Shown here: in pieces, positions 35,898-46,189 of the stretch
Position numbering within the stretch: position 1 is the stretch's first letter
How the letters are laid out: each line of letters starts with the position of its first letter
NCBI GenBank assembly: GCA_030679035.1
Contig: JAUXTH010000114.1
Coordinates: 1-64,000 of the forward strand
Length of the DNA stretch: 64,000 bases
From: Methylobacter sp.
GTDB taxonomy: Bacteria > Pseudomonadota > Gammaproteobacteria > Methylococcales > Methylomonadaceae
Direction: 5' to 3'
Translations under genes and position numbers: made by a program
The notes under the pieces: generated by a model
What the model saw: the letters and a program-made list of their open reading frames with translations, nothing else
What the model was told of the DNA's origin: nothing
Database searches by the model: none

Positions 35898-36430
35898 GTC
35901 AGGGATTGTAGCCGTTCTTTGACTTTGAGAATCAGTTCATCGACGCTTTCAACGACGGTCGTGTATTCGAAGGTGCGCAATTTGGCCGTGCCTTCCAGGT
36001 CGATTTTACGGGGATAAACCATGACTTTCCCGCCCGGCGCGGTGGTTTCCATTTCCGGCGCTATGTCGCATGGGTAGACAATGCTCGGAACTTTGCATTT
36101 TCCGGCCTGGGAATAAAGATTGGTCACCAACGAATCGGCAATGCCCAGCACGCATTTGGCAACCGTGTTGGACGTGGTAGGGGCCATCACAAAAGTATGG
36201 TAATGGCCTTTGTAGAAATGCCCGACCGGCGGCGCAGAGGCGGTTTTGTCGCGGTACACATGAAATTTTTTGCGGATGTCATCGAGATTAATGCCGTACA
36301 TAAGCAACACTTCCTCACCGGCCAGGCTCAGGTAGACGTCAACATCATCCAGAGTCAGCATGAAGTCCAGGCATTCTTCTATATAATGACCGGAGCCGGT
36401 AATGGCCCAGGCTAATCGAGGTTTAGACAT
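35894..36430 (-). CDS. Archaeal-type flavoprotein, dihydromethanopterin reductase-like
   Basis: A 178-residue flavoprotein of the AfpA/DmrB group. The FMN-binding fold is indicated by AWAITGSGHYIEE and MAPTTSNTVAKCVLGIADSLVTN. Relatives in methylotrophs and methanogens reduce dihydromethanopterin to H4MPT, the last step of cofactor synthesis. It is the first gene of a leftward four-gene unit (flavoprotein, pterin-binding protein, DUF447, MfnB-receiver). Confidence 0.85.
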   Translation of the reverse strand: MSKPRLAWAITGSGHYIEECLDFMLTLDDVDVYLSLAGEEVLLMYGINLDDIRKKFHVYRDKTASAPPVGHFYKGHYHTFVMAPTTSNTVAKCVLGIADSLVTNLYSQAGKCKVPSIVYPCDIAPEMETTAPGGKVMVYPRKIDLEGTAKLRTFEYTTVVESVDELILKVKERLQSLT

Positions 36431-36510
36431 TAAATTGAATCAGGGTCGAAAACAATTGGTTATTATACATCAATCAATACACCGATTTCGCACGCAGGAG
36501 CTTTTAAGGA

Positions 36511-37371
36511 ATGTTCAGTCAAATTCATCGTCGTACCGGTTCTCAACAGGCTGACGGCATACCTGATAAACCGCTGATTATGGGGATTTTAAATGTGACC
36601 CCGGATAGTTTTTCAGATGGCGGCAAATTCTCAGGCTTGGATTCCGCCATGCAGCAAGTTGAGCTGATGCTGTCGGAAGGCGTGGATATAATCGATATAG
36701 GCGGCGAATCGACCCGTCCAGGCGCTGAGCCGGTTGCAGCCAGCGAACAGATTCAGCGGGTAGTTCCGGTGATTAAGGCCATCAGGCAACAATTGGGCAG
36801 CGATGTTTTAATCAGTATCGATACGACGTTGGGCGAGGTCGCTAAAGCGGCACTGGATGCCGGAGCCGATATTATCAACGATGTTTCAGGGGGCAGGGGG
36901 GATGAGTCAATCTTGACGCTGGCCGCCCAAACCGGTGCGCCGATTATTTTGATGCACAGCCAGGGGACGCCAAAAACCATGCAGGACAATCCTCATTATG
37001 AAAATGTCGTGCAGGAAGTTCTCGATGCCCTGGATGAAAGCATTAGTGCAGCATTAAAGGCTGGGATTAAAAAAGAAGCCATTGCGATCGATCCAGGCAT
37101 AGGCTTTGCCAAGCGCAAGCAGGATAATCTTGATTTGCTGGCGCATCTTGATAGGCTGGTAGCAACGGGTTTTCCGGTGCTGTTAGGTACCAGTCGCAAG
37201 CGTTTTATGGGAACGATTTGCGATGTGACTGAGCCTTCGGAATTGGTGACTGCCACCGCAGTGACCACGGCTTTAGGGGTTATGGCAGGTATTCAGATGT
37301 TTCGGGTACATGATGTCAAGGAAAACCGGCAGGCCGCCGATGTGGCCTGGGCTATTAAACAGAGCAGATAG
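36511..37371 (+). CDS. folP: Dihydropteroate synthase
   Basis: A 286-residue TIM-barrel enzyme that joins p-aminobenzoate to the pterin pyrophosphate in folate synthesis. Diagnostic segments are MGILNVTPDSFSDGG, DIGGESTRPGA, INDVSGG, DPGIGFAK and GTSRKRF. It is divergent from the H4MPT genes, sharing an 80-base promoter region. Pterin chemistry links the two groups. A stem-loop overlaps its stop codon. Confidence 0.97.
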   Translation: MFSQIHRRTGSQQADGIPDKPLIMGILNVTPDSFSDGGKFSGLDSAMQQVELMLSEGVDIIDIGGESTRPGAEPVAASEQIQRVVPVIKAIRQQLGSDVLISIDTTLGEVAKAALDAGADIINDVSGGRGDESILTLAAQTGAPIILMHSQGTPKTMQDNPHYENVVQEVLDALDESISAALKAGIKKEAIAIDPGIGFAKRKQDNLDLLAHLDRLVATGFPVLLGTSRKRFMGTICDVTEPSELVTATAVTTALGVMAGIQMFRVHDVKENRQAADVAWAIKQSR

Positions 37372-37402
37372 GGTGGGCAGGCTTTTTTGCCCGCCCTATC
37401 TG
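37366..37402. terminator. Stem-loop at the folP stop codon
   Basis: AGATAGGGTGGGCA pairs with TGCCCGCCCTATCT around a GGCTTTT-type loop. The stem is strong, but no T-run follows on the plus strand. It may stabilise the folP 3' end or act as a weak terminator. Confidence 0.6.
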
Positions 37403-37410
37403 TCTATTCC

Positions 37411-37674
37411 CTATTTATCAGGTTTATAGGCATTTTGACTGCTTTTGGCAGCGGTGTCTGTTGGGTGAATCTCAGATGGAGCGCGATAATCGCCTTCAGA
37501 CAAATAGGTAAGAAACATCGGTAGCAATATAAGAATGGATAAAACCAGCGCCAGGCCGCCGATGGCTATTAACAGCGTCTTAAAGTTGCCTACAACATTC
37601 TCTACAATATCGCCTGAATCTGTTGAGGACGGGGGTTGGTCGGTTTTGTTGGTATGTTCGTCTTGGTTTTGCAT
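37411..37674 (-). CDS. Small single-span membrane protein, unknown function
   Basis: An 87-residue protein starting at ATG 37674, chosen because GGGAGA lies 7 bases upstream; the open frame runs to 37791. Residues about 32-56 form one membrane helix (LLIAIGGLALVLSILILLPMF). The N-terminus is polar (NQDEHTNKTDQ) and the C-terminus is Lys/Ser rich. I do not recognise a family. Confidence 0.6.
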   Translation of the reverse strand: MQNQDEHTNKTDQPPSSTDSGDIVENVVGNFKTLLIAIGGLALVLSILILLPMFLTYLSEGDYRAPSEIHPTDTAAKSSQNAYKPDK

Positions 37675-37868
37675 GATAATCTCCCGGTAACTGATTGAAA
37701 GAATAATGAAATACCACCAGATGTTTGAGACTGGTATACAGCATGCTAGTCTCATCATGAATTTCTTGCAACTACAACTTGATGCTTTCAAAAAAACAAC
37801 ACGTTAGTCCGAGTTGGCGACGTTTTTTGCCCCGTCCCTTGTCTTTGGAAATTTAAAATTGAAATTAT

Positions 37869-38066
37869 ATGAATAAAGATAATTTTTTAAGATTTATAAT
37901 TACTGCTCTCAATCGGCTTATCGTCAGTGCTATTGCCGAAAAGGTCTCGGCCATAGCAACGGAAGATTATTTGCAGCAACATGCGCAACGGGCTGATAAA
38001 CAAGCTTTTCAACGCTTGTTGGCTAATGTTCCAAACCGTGAAGTTCTTTCGGGCGATGAGCTGTAA
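37869..38066 (+). CDS. Small hypothetical protein (possible antitoxin-like pair, first gene)
   Basis: A 65-residue protein, mostly helical by composition, with no recognised domain. A second small gene begins 27 bases later with a good ribosome site. Paired small genes of this kind are often toxin-antitoxin systems, but neither product matches a family I can name. Confidence 0.45.
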   Translation: MNKDNFLRFIITALNRLIVSAIAEKVSAIATEDYLQQHAQRADKQAFQRLLANVPNREVLSGDEL

Positions 38067-38093
38067 CCAAGTTAATAAATAGTAAGGTGAGAT

Positions 38094-38303
38094 TTGCAAT
38101 CATTAAAAATCAAGGCGGAAGTCAGGCAAGATCACACTATGACTGCGCATTTGCCGGAAAATATTGCTGCTGGTGAACATGAGTTTATCCTTATTTATAA
38201 TGATAATGCTCCGAACAAACCCGTTGATCTAATGCAATATAGCGGTACTATCGATTGGCCTGAAGATGGGTTGGCATATCAGCAAAAGATCAGAAGCGAA
38301 TAG
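38094..38303 (+). CDS. Small hypothetical protein (possible antitoxin-like pair, second gene)
   Basis: A 69-residue protein starting at TTG with AAGGTGAG upstream. The pattern HLPENIAAGEHEFILIY resembles small proteins with a LP-PGEH-VVLVI motif that are common in gene pairs of cyanobacteria and proteobacteria. It may be an antitoxin, but this is inference. Confidence 0.5.
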   Translation: MQSLKIKAEVRQDHTMTAHLPENIAAGEHEFILIYNDNAPNKPVDLMQYSGTIDWPEDGLAYQQKIRSE

Positions 38304-38421
38304 GGGGACAGCAAGTAGTCTGAAATAAGGCTGCCCAAGTACAGCGTAGGGTGGACGTTCCCGGCAAATTCGCTATACCGCGCTATGCGATATTTTTAAA
38401 GTTAGATCCAAGAGGTAGGCG

Positions 38422-38952
38422 ATGAAGATTTTCCAGTTATTATTCTTGTTTATATTATTTATCACCAAAGTTAACGCAGAAACAACCATAGCCATATTAG
38501 ATTTTGAGTTGCGTGATCTAACTTTAGCCCCTGGCATACCCGCCGAGGTACAAAGAACAGCGAGCATAAAAGCCATGCTGGAAGCAGAGTTGGAACGTGC
38601 AGGATATAAAATCGTAGCGGTAGATTCAGAGTCCCAGCGGGAAGCCAATGGCGGTGTTGGCTATCTTTTTGACCACGATGATAGCGCTGCCGAACTGGCT
38701 AAAAAGGCCGACGCAGATTATATAGTGGTCGGCAGGCTGCATAAACCAAGCTTTTTATTTGCTTATATTATGGGGCATTTAGTCAGGGCTAAGGATAGTC
38801 ATTTAATAGGTAATTACATTTCAGAAACAAAAGGTGGAGACAAAAAGTTAACGCTAAAGGGCGTTGAAAGTCTTGCCGTCAAAATTGATAACGACTTAGA
38901 TAAAATTTATACACCGCCACCTGCGAAGACAGCACACAAAGATAATGATTGA
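38422..38952 (+). CDS. Exported DUF2380 family protein
   Basis: A 176-residue protein with a signal peptide (FQLLFLFILFITKVNA). The mature part begins TTIAILDFELRDLT and contains ADADYIVVGRLHKPS, typical of DUF2380 proteins. The function is not established. No partner genes are obvious; the thioesterase gene follows on the same strand. Confidence 0.75.
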   Translation: MKIFQLLFLFILFITKVNAETTIAILDFELRDLTLAPGIPAEVQRTASIKAMLEAELERAGYKIVAVDSESQREANGGVGYLFDHDDSAAELAKKADADYIVVGRLHKPSFLFAYIMGHLVRAKDSHLIGNYISETKGGDKKLTLKGVESLAVKIDNDLDKIYTPPPAKTAHKDND

Positions 38953-38994
38953 AATTGACAGCCTGCAATGGCAGGCTTCGGAATTAAGAGCTTA

Positions 38995-39492
38995 ATGACC
39001 AAACAAGAAAAATCCCTGACAATGACGGTATTGATGACGCCGGACATGGCCAACTTTTCCGGCAATGTCCACGGCGGTTCCTTATTGAAATTGCTGGATC
39101 AAGTGGCTTATGCCTGTGCGGCAAAATATTGTAAAAAATACGTGGTGACGGCGGCGCTGGATCAGGTGTTCTTTAAACAGCAGGTCAATGTTGGCGAGCT
39201 GGTCACCTTTTATGCGCATGTCAATTACGTCGGCCATTCATCAATGGAAGTCGGGGTTAAAGTTTTTGCCGAGGATTTAAGAACCGATGAAAAAAGGCAT
39301 ACAACATCCTGCTATTTTACGATGGTGGCGATGGATGAACACGGAAAAACGGTGGAAGTACCGAGATTACAATTGGATAACGATGTGGAAAAAAGACTTT
39401 ATGAATCGGCGGAACTGCGAAAACAAATGCGTCAGGAAAACCTGGAGAGGAATCGTGCCTTGCACGTGGATTTACCAAAGGATGAGTTGTAA
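38995..39492 (+). CDS. Acyl-CoA thioesterase, hotdog fold
   Basis: A 165-residue YciA/BFIT-type thioesterase that hydrolyses acyl-CoA to free acid and CoA. The hotdog signature NFSGNVHGGSLLKLLDQVAY is present, followed by DQVFFKQQVNVGELV. I start it at ATG 38995 with AAGAG upstream; the frame is open from 38968. parC begins 3 bases after its stop. Confidence 0.88.
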   Translation: MTKQEKSLTMTVLMTPDMANFSGNVHGGSLLKLLDQVAYACAAKYCKKYVVTAALDQVFFKQQVNVGELVTFYAHVNYVGHSSMEVGVKVFAEDLRTDEKRHTTSCYFTMVAMDEHGKTVEVPRLQLDNDVEKRLYESAELRKQMRQENLERNRALHVDLPKDEL

Positions 39493-39495
39493 TTT

Positions 39496-41727
39496 ATGAT
39501 CATGCAGGGAAATTTTGAACAACTGCCGCTAAAGGATTTTGCCGAAAAAGCCTACTTGGATTATTCCATGTATGTGATTTTGGATCGGGCCTTGCCGCAT
39601 ATTGCCGATGGTTTAAAACCGGTGCAGCGGCGTATTGTTTATGCGATGTCCGAGCTGGGTTTGACATCGGTTGCCAAGTTTAAAAAGTCGGCCAGAACCG
39701 TCGGTGACGTGTTGGGTAAATATCATCCACACGGCGATTCCGCCTGCTATGAAGCGATGGTGTTGATGGCGCAGAATTTTTCCTACCGTTATCCGCTGGT
39801 TGACGGGCAGGGCAACTGGGGTTCGCCGGACGATCCCAAATCCTTTGCCGCGATGCGTTACACCGAATCGCGCCTGACCGCCTATGCGCAGACCTTGTTG
39901 AGCGAATTGGGGCAGGGCACGGTTGACTGGGCGGATAATTTCGACGCCACGCTGAAAGAGCCGGTGTTATTGCCTGCGCGACTGCCGAATATTTTGCTGA
40001 ACGGCACGATGGGCATCGCGGTCGGCATGGCGACCGACATACCACCGCATAATCTGCGGGAAGTCGCCTATGCCTGCATCCAGTTATTGGATGACCCGGA
40101 CAGTACGCTGGAAGCGTTGTTCACCCATATCAAAGGCCCCGATTACCCGACCGATGCGGAAATCATCACCTCGGCCGCTGAGATACAAAAAATGTATATC
40201 AGCGGCGGCGGTTCAATAAAAATGCGCGCCAAATATGAGCAGGAAGACGGCAATATCGTGATCACTGCGCTGCCGCATCAGGTTTCCGGCGCTAAATTGA
40301 TGGAGCAGATAGCCGCGCAGATGCTGGCGAAAAAACTGCCGATGATCGAAGATTTGCGGGACGAATCGGATCATGAAAATCCGACCCGCTTGCTGGTGAT
40401 TCCGCGCTCCAAACGGATAGATGTGGATGAAGTAATGTCGCATCTGTTCGCGACGACCGATCTGGAGAAAAGCTATCGCGTTAACATGAATATGATCGGC
40501 CTGGACGGACGACCCAAGGTTAAAGGGCTTAGGGACATCCTGGTCGAATGGCTGGCGTTCCGTACCGAGACAGTGCGTAAACGCCTGCAATACCGGTTGG
40601 ACAAGGTGTTGGCGCGCTTGCATATCTTGGATGGCTTGCTGATTGCCTATCTGAATATCGACGAAGTCATCGCCATTATCCGCAGTGAAGACCATCCCAA
40701 ACCGGTGCTGATGGAACGTTTCGGTATCAGCGACATTCAGGCCGAAGCGATACTGGAATTAAAGTTACGGCATTTGGCCAAGCTCGAAGAGATGAAGATT
40801 CGCGGCGAGCAGGATGAATTGGAACTGGAACGCGGCGCGCTGGAAAAAACCCTGGGTTCGCCGCGTTTGCTCAATCGCCTGATCAGGAAAGAACTGGAGC
40901 GCGATGCGGAGAAATACGGCGATGATCGCCGCTCGCCGATTGTTTCCAGAGATGCTTCCCAAGCTTTGGATACAACAGCGTTAATAACCAACGAGCCGTT
41001 AACCGTTATCCTGTCGGACAAAGGCTGGATCAGGGCGGCTAAAGGCCATGATATTGACGTTGCCAGTCTAAGTTATCGTTCCGGCGACGGTTTTCTGGAT
41101 GCGGTCAAATGTCGAACCACGCAGCCGGTTTATATCCTCGATTCCACCGGGCGGGCTTACAGCACTGCTGCACACGATCTGCCGTCGGCCAGGAGCCAGG
41201 GCGAACCGTTGACCGGGCGACTGAATCCGCCGCCGGGTTCGTTGTTTCTGCACCTGCTGGCAGGATCACCCGATGACTGGTACGTGCTTGCCAGCCATTT
41301 CGGTTATGGCTTCAGGGTTCAGCTAAAAGAATTATTAAGCAAGAACAAGGCTGGTAAGCTGTTGATCACGCTGCCGGACGGCGCTAAGGTATTAAAACCC
41401 GCGCCGATACGCAGTGAGACCGATTCGTTGGCGGTGGTAACTTTGCAAGGCCGCTTGCTGATTTTTCCGGTGGCCGAGTTGCCGGCGTTGGCCAAAGGCA
41501 AAGGCAATAAGCTGATCCAGATCCCGAGCGCCGATCTGACCGGTGGAAAAGATTATGTGATCGCGGCGGTGGCACTGCCTGAAAATGGTCAATTGAAAAT
41601 CATCGCCGGTAAGCGGCAGTTGACGCTTAAAGGCGCGGATATTGAGCATTATTCCGGCAGTCGCGCTAAAAGAGGATTGGCATTACCACGAGGCTTTCAG
41701 CGCGTCGATGGCCTGGAGTGCGAGTGA
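39496..41727 (+). CDS. parC: DNA topoisomerase IV subunit A
   Basis: A 743-residue type IIA topoisomerase subunit that decatenates daughter chromosomes together with ParE. The catalytic tyrosine is Y122 (AMRYTESRL). The quinolone-determining region reads [13 protein letters not shown], with serine and glutamate at the usual resistance positions, so it looks wild type. The C-terminal beta-pinwheel is present. A second in-frame ATG lies at 39502. parE is not adjacent. Confidence 0.96.
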   Translation: MIMQGNFEQLPLKDFAEKAYLDYSMYVILDRALPHIADGLKPVQRRIVYAMSELGLTSVAKFKKSARTVGDVLGKYHPHGDSACYEAMVLMAQNFSYRYPLVDGQGNWGSPDDPKSFAAMRYTESRLTAYAQTLLSELGQGTVDWADNFDATLKEPVLLPARLPNILLNGTMGIAVGMATDIPPHNLREVAYACIQLLDDPDSTLEALFTHIKGPDYPTDAEIITSAAEIQKMYISGGGSIKMRAKYEQEDGNIVITALPHQVSGAKLMEQIAAQMLAKKLPMIEDLRDESDHENPTRLLVIPRSKRIDVDEVMSHLFATTDLEKSYRVNMNMIGLDGRPKVKGLRDILVEWLAFRTETVRKRLQYRLDKVLARLHILDGLLIAYLNIDEVIAIIRSEDHPKPVLMERFGISDIQAEAILELKLRHLAKLEEMKIRGEQDELELERGALEKTLGSPRLLNRLIRKELERDAEKYGDDRRSPIVSRDASQALDTTALITNEPLTVILSDKGWIRAAKGHDIDVASLSYRSGDGFLDAVKCRTTQPVYILDSTGRAYSTAAHDLPSARSQGEPLTGRLNPPPGSLFLHLLAGSPDDWYVLASHFGYGFRVQLKELLSKNKAGKLLITLPDGAKVLKPAPIRSETDSLAVVTLQGRLLIFPVAELPALAKGKGNKLIQIPSADLTGGKDYVIAAVALPENGQLKIIAGKRQLTLKGADIEHYSGSRAKRGLALPRGFQRVDGLECE

Positions 41728-41869
41728 TTCATGCCGGGCTTTCCTGCCCGACACCCTTCGGGTAAATGCAAATCTGTTCCAGACAGATTTGTGATGCGGT
41801 TTTAGGTGAAACCATCAATTTAAGCAGTGTAATGGTTAAATGAATTTTTAGATTCCGGGATATGCGGAC

Positions 41870-42373
41870 ATGGAAAAGATAATTAATGAAATAATCAATG
41901 ACCCTTGCTTTATGGAAGGGGCTGCTTGGAATCGTCGGAGTTTTTACGCTAATGCGATGATCGTTAAGGAAGGTGATGTGGGCAAATCATTATTTTTCAT
42001 TGAAAGCGGCCAGTTGCGGGTGTCTGTGGATGTGGAGATGGAAGAGCGCCGAAGCGCAAAACCGGGGATTGGAGATTTGGATAAAGGTGATCTTTTTGGC
42101 GACACCTGTCTTCATGAGTCAGGCGTTCGAACCGCGACAGTTATAGCGATTACCGAGGGCTGTTTACTTGAAATAAACGGCGAAAGACTCGGTGCCTATC
42201 TGGATGCTCATCCGCTTAAAGGTTACGTTTTTTACAAACGGTTATTTGAAATACTTTTTAACCGATTGAGTAGTGGAAATCGCAGGATTCAGTACCTTTT
42301 GGCCTGGGGGCTTAAGGCCAGGCTTTCTGCCAGCAAATCAAGTCCAAGCTCTTCGGCCTCTCGAAAAAGCTAG
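41870..42373 (+). CDS. Cyclic-nucleotide-binding domain protein
   Basis: A 167-residue protein made of one CNB domain (about 20-130): MIVKEGDVGKSLFFIESGQLRV and GDLDKGDLFGDTCLHESGVRTATVIA. It has no DNA-binding domain and ends in a serine-rich tail. The phosphate-binding arginine motif (RTATV) is present, so cAMP or cGMP binding is plausible. Its 3' end overlaps convergent ygfX by 4 bases. Confidence 0.82.
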   Translation: MEKIINEIINDPCFMEGAAWNRRSFYANAMIVKEGDVGKSLFFIESGQLRVSVDVEMEERRSAKPGIGDLDKGDLFGDTCLHESGVRTATVIAITEGCLLEINGERLGAYLDAHPLKGYVFYKRLFEILFNRLSSGNRRIQYLLAWGLKARLSASKSSPSSSASRKS

Positions 42374-42783
42374 GCCGTTTTCAGCCTTACGATAAGACGC
42401 CGATAGTCGGCCTCGCTTAACGCATCGTTGACAATCAGTACCGACTGCTTCCCTGCATGGTTGTTAAAATGTAAAAATATTGCGAACACAGTGATCACGG
42501 TTGAATTCAGGATGTGAACCGGCTCAAAAAAGTCATGGCCATCGGATATTTCCCAACCGGCTGCTTCAGACTGTTTGATGCTGTACTGCTTGCTTTTTAA
42601 CCGCCTAAAAACAAACCAAAGATGCAGGCAAATCGCGGTCAACAAAGCCAATTTGGCGGCAAGCGGTAATGCGTTGGCGATGCTTGAACCTAATGCCAGT
42701 ACATGCATCACAACAAGAAGCTGACTTAATCGCTTGGATGGTTTAAGCTCCAGCAGCAGCGGTAATTCGTGTTTTTTTGGCAA
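42370..42783 (-). CDS. YgfX-like membrane protein
   Basis: A 137-residue protein with two close membrane helices (about 20-60) and a cytoplasmic tail, resembling YgfX/CptA. In E. coli YgfX pairs with SdhE and lies next to ygfZ. Here ygfZ is the divergent neighbour, which supports the call, but sdhE is not adjacent. Confidence 0.7.
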   Translation of the reverse strand: MPKKHELPLLLELKPSKRLSQLLVVMHVLALGSSIANALPLAAKLALLTAICLHLWFVFRRLKSKQYSIKQSEAAGWEISDGHDFFEPVHILNSTVITVFAIFLHFNNHAGKQSVLIVNDALSEADYRRLIVRLKTA

Positions 42784-42917
42784 GTTGCGCCGCTCCTTAT
42801 CTATTTCCGGCTGATAATACCTGCATTCTAGTGCAATACAAATGATCGGCAGGCTTTTTGTCTTTGTCCGAACAGCGATATAATCAGTTCACTTCAATTC
42901 CCCATTATTTTATTTCA

Positions 42918-43886
42918 ATGAACCCTGACTGGAAAAACTGGCTGCTTGCGGGACATGCAATATTTGAGAACGATACCGACATCGTTTTTCCAGCCCCTGA
43001 GCATGAAGGCAATCAACGTATTTACCCCATTGCACATCTGGGCGTTTTGACTGTTGCCGGGAACGATGCGGCAAAGTTTTTACAAGGGCAAATCACCTGT
43101 AACATTAATGACATCACCGATACAAAAAGCAGTCTGGGTGCAATGTGTAACCCTAAGGGCAGGGCGATTACGACTTTTCTGCTGGTTAAAAATGCCGATG
43201 CTTTTTTGCTGATTTTGCCCCAAGAATTACTGGTAGCCATCAAAAAAAGGCTACAAATGTATGTGTTGCGTTCGGATGTGACCTTAACGGACAGTTCGGA
43301 TGAATTGTGCCTGATCGGTTTATCTTATGGCGCATCGCAGCCTGACGAAGCATCTGATTTTGCAACAAGCCGTCAGGAAAATATCGTTGTCAATCTTCAG
43401 AATCGAAGCCTGAATATTGTTAAGACGGCTAATGCTCAGAAGTTCTGGGAGGAACAAGTTAAGCTAGGCTTCCAGCCTGAAGATTCTGCGCAGTGGCGTT
43501 ATCTGGATATAATTTCAGGGATTCCCTGGCTGACCGCAGCTACATCCGAAGAGTTTATTCCGCAAATGCTTAATCTGGACAAGTTGGGAGGTATTAGCTT
43601 CAACAAGGGCTGTTACACCGGACAGGAAATTGTTGCCCGGACGCATTATCTAGGCAAGACAAAAAGGGAGATGTTTGTTGCCGAATGCGATACGACTCCT
43701 GAGCCAAACTCAATAATCATCGACGACAGCGCAGACACGGAACAAGGTATCGGTAAAGTGCTGTGTGCACAAAACAGGGAACATAGTTGCAAAATGCTTA
43801 TTGTGCTGCAGGTTTCTGATACCAATACATATAATCTTAAACTGAAAAATTACAACCAAGATAAAATCACTTTATTAACGGCATAA
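42918..43886 (+). CDS. ygfZ: Folate-binding tRNA-modifying/Fe-S maintenance protein YgfZ
   Basis: A GcvT-like folate-binding protein that supports repair and assembly of certain Fe-S enzymes such as MiaB. The diagnostic K-G-C-Y-T-G-Q-E motif (FNKGCYTGQEIVART) is present. I place the start at ATG 42918, giving 322 residues; a TTG at 42858 would add 20 residues. It is divergent from ygfX. Confidence 0.9.
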   Translation: MNPDWKNWLLAGHAIFENDTDIVFPAPEHEGNQRIYPIAHLGVLTVAGNDAAKFLQGQITCNINDITDTKSSLGAMCNPKGRAITTFLLVKNADAFLLILPQELLVAIKKRLQMYVLRSDVTLTDSSDELCLIGLSYGASQPDEASDFATSRQENIVVNLQNRSLNIVKTANAQKFWEEQVKLGFQPEDSAQWRYLDIISGIPWLTAATSEEFIPQMLNLDKLGGISFNKGCYTGQEIVARTHYLGKTKREMFVAECDTTPEPNSIIIDDSADTEQGIGKVLCAQNREHSCKMLIVLQVSDTNTYNLKLKNYNQDKITLLTA

Positions 43887-43953
43887 TTTTGCACAGTTTA
43901 TTTAATAGCTTAGGCATTTGCCATAGCATGCTTCCTTCAAAACGGTTAAAACT

Positions 43954-44928
43954 ATGATTAATCCACAAGCAGCCGCACATTTTCGCCGCTTAGGCACCCT
44001 GACCATTTTCGCCGTTTATTTTGTCATCCTGGTCGGGGGGATTGTCAGGGCTTCCGGTGCCGGTATGGGCTGCCCCGACTGGCCGACTTGCTTTGGACAA
44101 TGGGTGCCGCCTACCGAGGAATCCCAGTTGCCCGCCAATTATCACGAGATTTACGCGCAACGCGGTTATGAAAACACCCAGTTTAACCCGATAAAAACCT
44201 GGACCGAGTACACCAACCGACTGGTCGGGGTGACGGTTGGATTCTTGATCTTACTCACGGTCTGGGCATCACGTATCTATCTTAAAACAGACAAAAGCAT
44301 TTTTTATCTGGCGGTCAGTGTATTTTTTCTGGTCGGTTTTCAAGGTTGGCTTGGGTCGTCCGTGGTGGCGAGCAATCTCAAGCCATTGATGATTACCTTA
44401 CACATGTTGTTGGCCCTGTTTATTGTGGCATTGCTTATTTATACGATTGCCCGATCGCAACGGCATGTGATCGCGCAGCTTGATATTCGAGCGCTGCCGG
44501 ACAAATTCAAAACCGTGCTAATCGCGGCAATGGCAATGACCCTGCTGCAAGTGGCTATGGGTACTCAGGTCAGGGAAGCGGTGGATTTTATTTCCCACAA
44601 TCATACCTATATCGATCGCCAATATTGGCGTGACGACTTTCCGATCATTTTTTACGTGCACCGGTCGTTTTCCTCGATTATTTTATTCACTAACCTCTGG
44701 CTGGCCTGGAAGATTGTCCGGTCTGTCGATAAAAAAAGTCTGTTACGGCGCATCGGTTTATCACTCGCCGCTCTGGTCATTACGGCCATTATTGCAGGTA
44801 TCAGCCTCGACAGATTGGGTATGCCGCCGGTTGCCCAGCCGATTCACCTGCTGATGGCTAATCTGATTTTCGGGGTACAGTTTTTTCTATATAGTTGCCT
44901 GAATTACGCAGCAAAACACCCGTCGTAA
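43954..44928 (+). CDS. Heme A synthase (COX15/CtaA family)
   Basis: A 324-residue membrane enzyme that hydroxylates heme O to heme A for aa3-type oxidases. It has about eight helices, with conserved histidine sites in TLHMLLALF, YVHRSFSSI and PIHLLMANL, and the EYTNRLVGV segment. Extracytoplasmic cysteines (GMGCPDWPTCFG) resemble the CtaA redox pair. It is monocistronic, and oxidase subunits are not adjacent. Confidence 0.9.
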   Translation: MINPQAAAHFRRLGTLTIFAVYFVILVGGIVRASGAGMGCPDWPTCFGQWVPPTEESQLPANYHEIYAQRGYENTQFNPIKTWTEYTNRLVGVTVGFLILLTVWASRIYLKTDKSIFYLAVSVFFLVGFQGWLGSSVVASNLKPLMITLHMLLALFIVALLIYTIARSQRHVIAQLDIRALPDKFKTVLIAAMAMTLLQVAMGTQVREAVDFISHNHTYIDRQYWRDDFPIIFYVHRSFSSIILFTNLWLAWKIVRSVDKKSLLRRIGLSLAALVITAIIAGISLDRLGMPPVAQPIHLLMANLIFGVQFFLYSCLNYAAKHPS

Positions 44929-45043
44929 CAGTCCTTGGAGAGTGCACAGTGCCCACACAATACTAGAACTGGTTTATATTTCCGTTAACGAAGCCCCATT
45001 AGATGTAGAATGGGGCAAATAAAAATAATAATCCCGGTTAGCA

Positions 45044-46144
45044 ATGGCAACTCAAGCCCCCTCTACAAGTCTACGATTTCTAACAGACGCCTTTAAGCGT
45101 TTTTTACCCAACTCCCAAGCGGTCGCGCTGGCAATCATTCTGATTGTCAGTTTTGTACTGGTTTATTCATTGTCCGGTTTGTTAATGCCGGCTTTTGTAT
45201 CCATTGTGCTGGCTTATCTGCTGGAAGGCTTGATATGTAAGGCTGAAAGCATGAAGATGCCGCGTTTGCCGGCGGTCTATCTGGTATTTTCAGTTTTTAT
45301 GGCCTGTTTGATTTTTTTATTGTTTTATTTAATACCGATGGTTTCACAGCAGGCCGTCGAGCTGGTTCAACAGATTCCGGAAATCGTTAACAGGGCGCAA
45401 ATCGGAATCATGCGCTTACCGGAAATGTACCCCAAGTTTGTTTCAGAAAGCAAAATTCAGCAGATGATGTTTGCAGTACAGCGAGAATTGTTAACGTACG
45501 GGCAAAATGTGTTGTCGATTTCGGCGGCATCGGTTGTGGGCTTGGTCAGCGTCATGATTTATTTATTTTTAGTGCCAATGATGGTTTTTTTCTTCTTGAA
45601 AGATAAACAGCTGTTAATAGACTGGTTTTTGCAGTTTATGCCCAAAGACAGAAATTTGAGCGTACGCGTCTGGGAAGAAGTCGATATGCAGCTTGGTAAC
45701 TATGTGCGCGGCAAGTTCGGTGAGGTTTTTATTCTCTGGATGGTTAGCTATGTAACTTACGCAACGATGGGGCTAAATTACGCCATGCTGCTGGCTGTTT
45801 TGATGGGCTTGCAGGTCATTATCCCCTATATCGGCGCAACGCTGGTTACCTTCCCGGTTTTAGCTGTCGCTTATTTTCAGTGGGGTTTTGGCGACGATGA
45901 GTTTATGTACATAGTTATTGCCTACTCAATTATTCAGGCGCTGGACGGGGTTGTGTTAGTACCGATATTGTTTTCCGAGGCGGTTAATCTACATGCTGTC
46001 GCGATTATTCTTGCCATTTTGTTTTTTGGCGGCTTATGGGGCTTTTGGGGGGTATTTTTAGCCATTCCTTTAGCGACTGTAGTCAAGGCTGTGCTGACCG
46101 CTTGGCCACGGATTGGCGACAAAGACCTGAACACAAATTATTAG
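45044..46144 (+). CDS. AI-2E family transporter (PerM-like), copy 1
   Basis: A 366-residue inner-membrane protein with about eight helices. The family pattern is visible in GLQVIIPYIGATLVTFPVL and GVVLVPILFSEAVNLHAVAIILAI. The amphipathic segment after the second helix (QQAVELVQQIPEIVNRAQ) is typical. Some members export AI-2, others sodium/protons; the substrate is unknown. A second member lies at 46651-47781. Confidence 0.9.
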   Translation: MATQAPSTSLRFLTDAFKRFLPNSQAVALAIILIVSFVLVYSLSGLLMPAFVSIVLAYLLEGLICKAESMKMPRLPAVYLVFSVFMACLIFLLFYLIPMVSQQAVELVQQIPEIVNRAQIGIMRLPEMYPKFVSESKIQQMMFAVQRELLTYGQNVLSISAASVVGLVSVMIYLFLVPMMVFFFLKDKQLLIDWFLQFMPKDRNLSVRVWEEVDMQLGNYVRGKFGEVFILWMVSYVTYATMGLNYAMLLAVLMGLQVIIPYIGATLVTFPVLAVAYFQWGFGDDEFMYIVIAYSIIQALDGVVLVPILFSEAVNLHAVAIILAILFFGGLWGFWGVFLAIPLATVVKAVLTAWPRIGDKDLNTNY

Positions 46145-46189
46145 AATGCGGAGTAATAGTAATCCGCAATTCCTAACCCGAGTGGATTG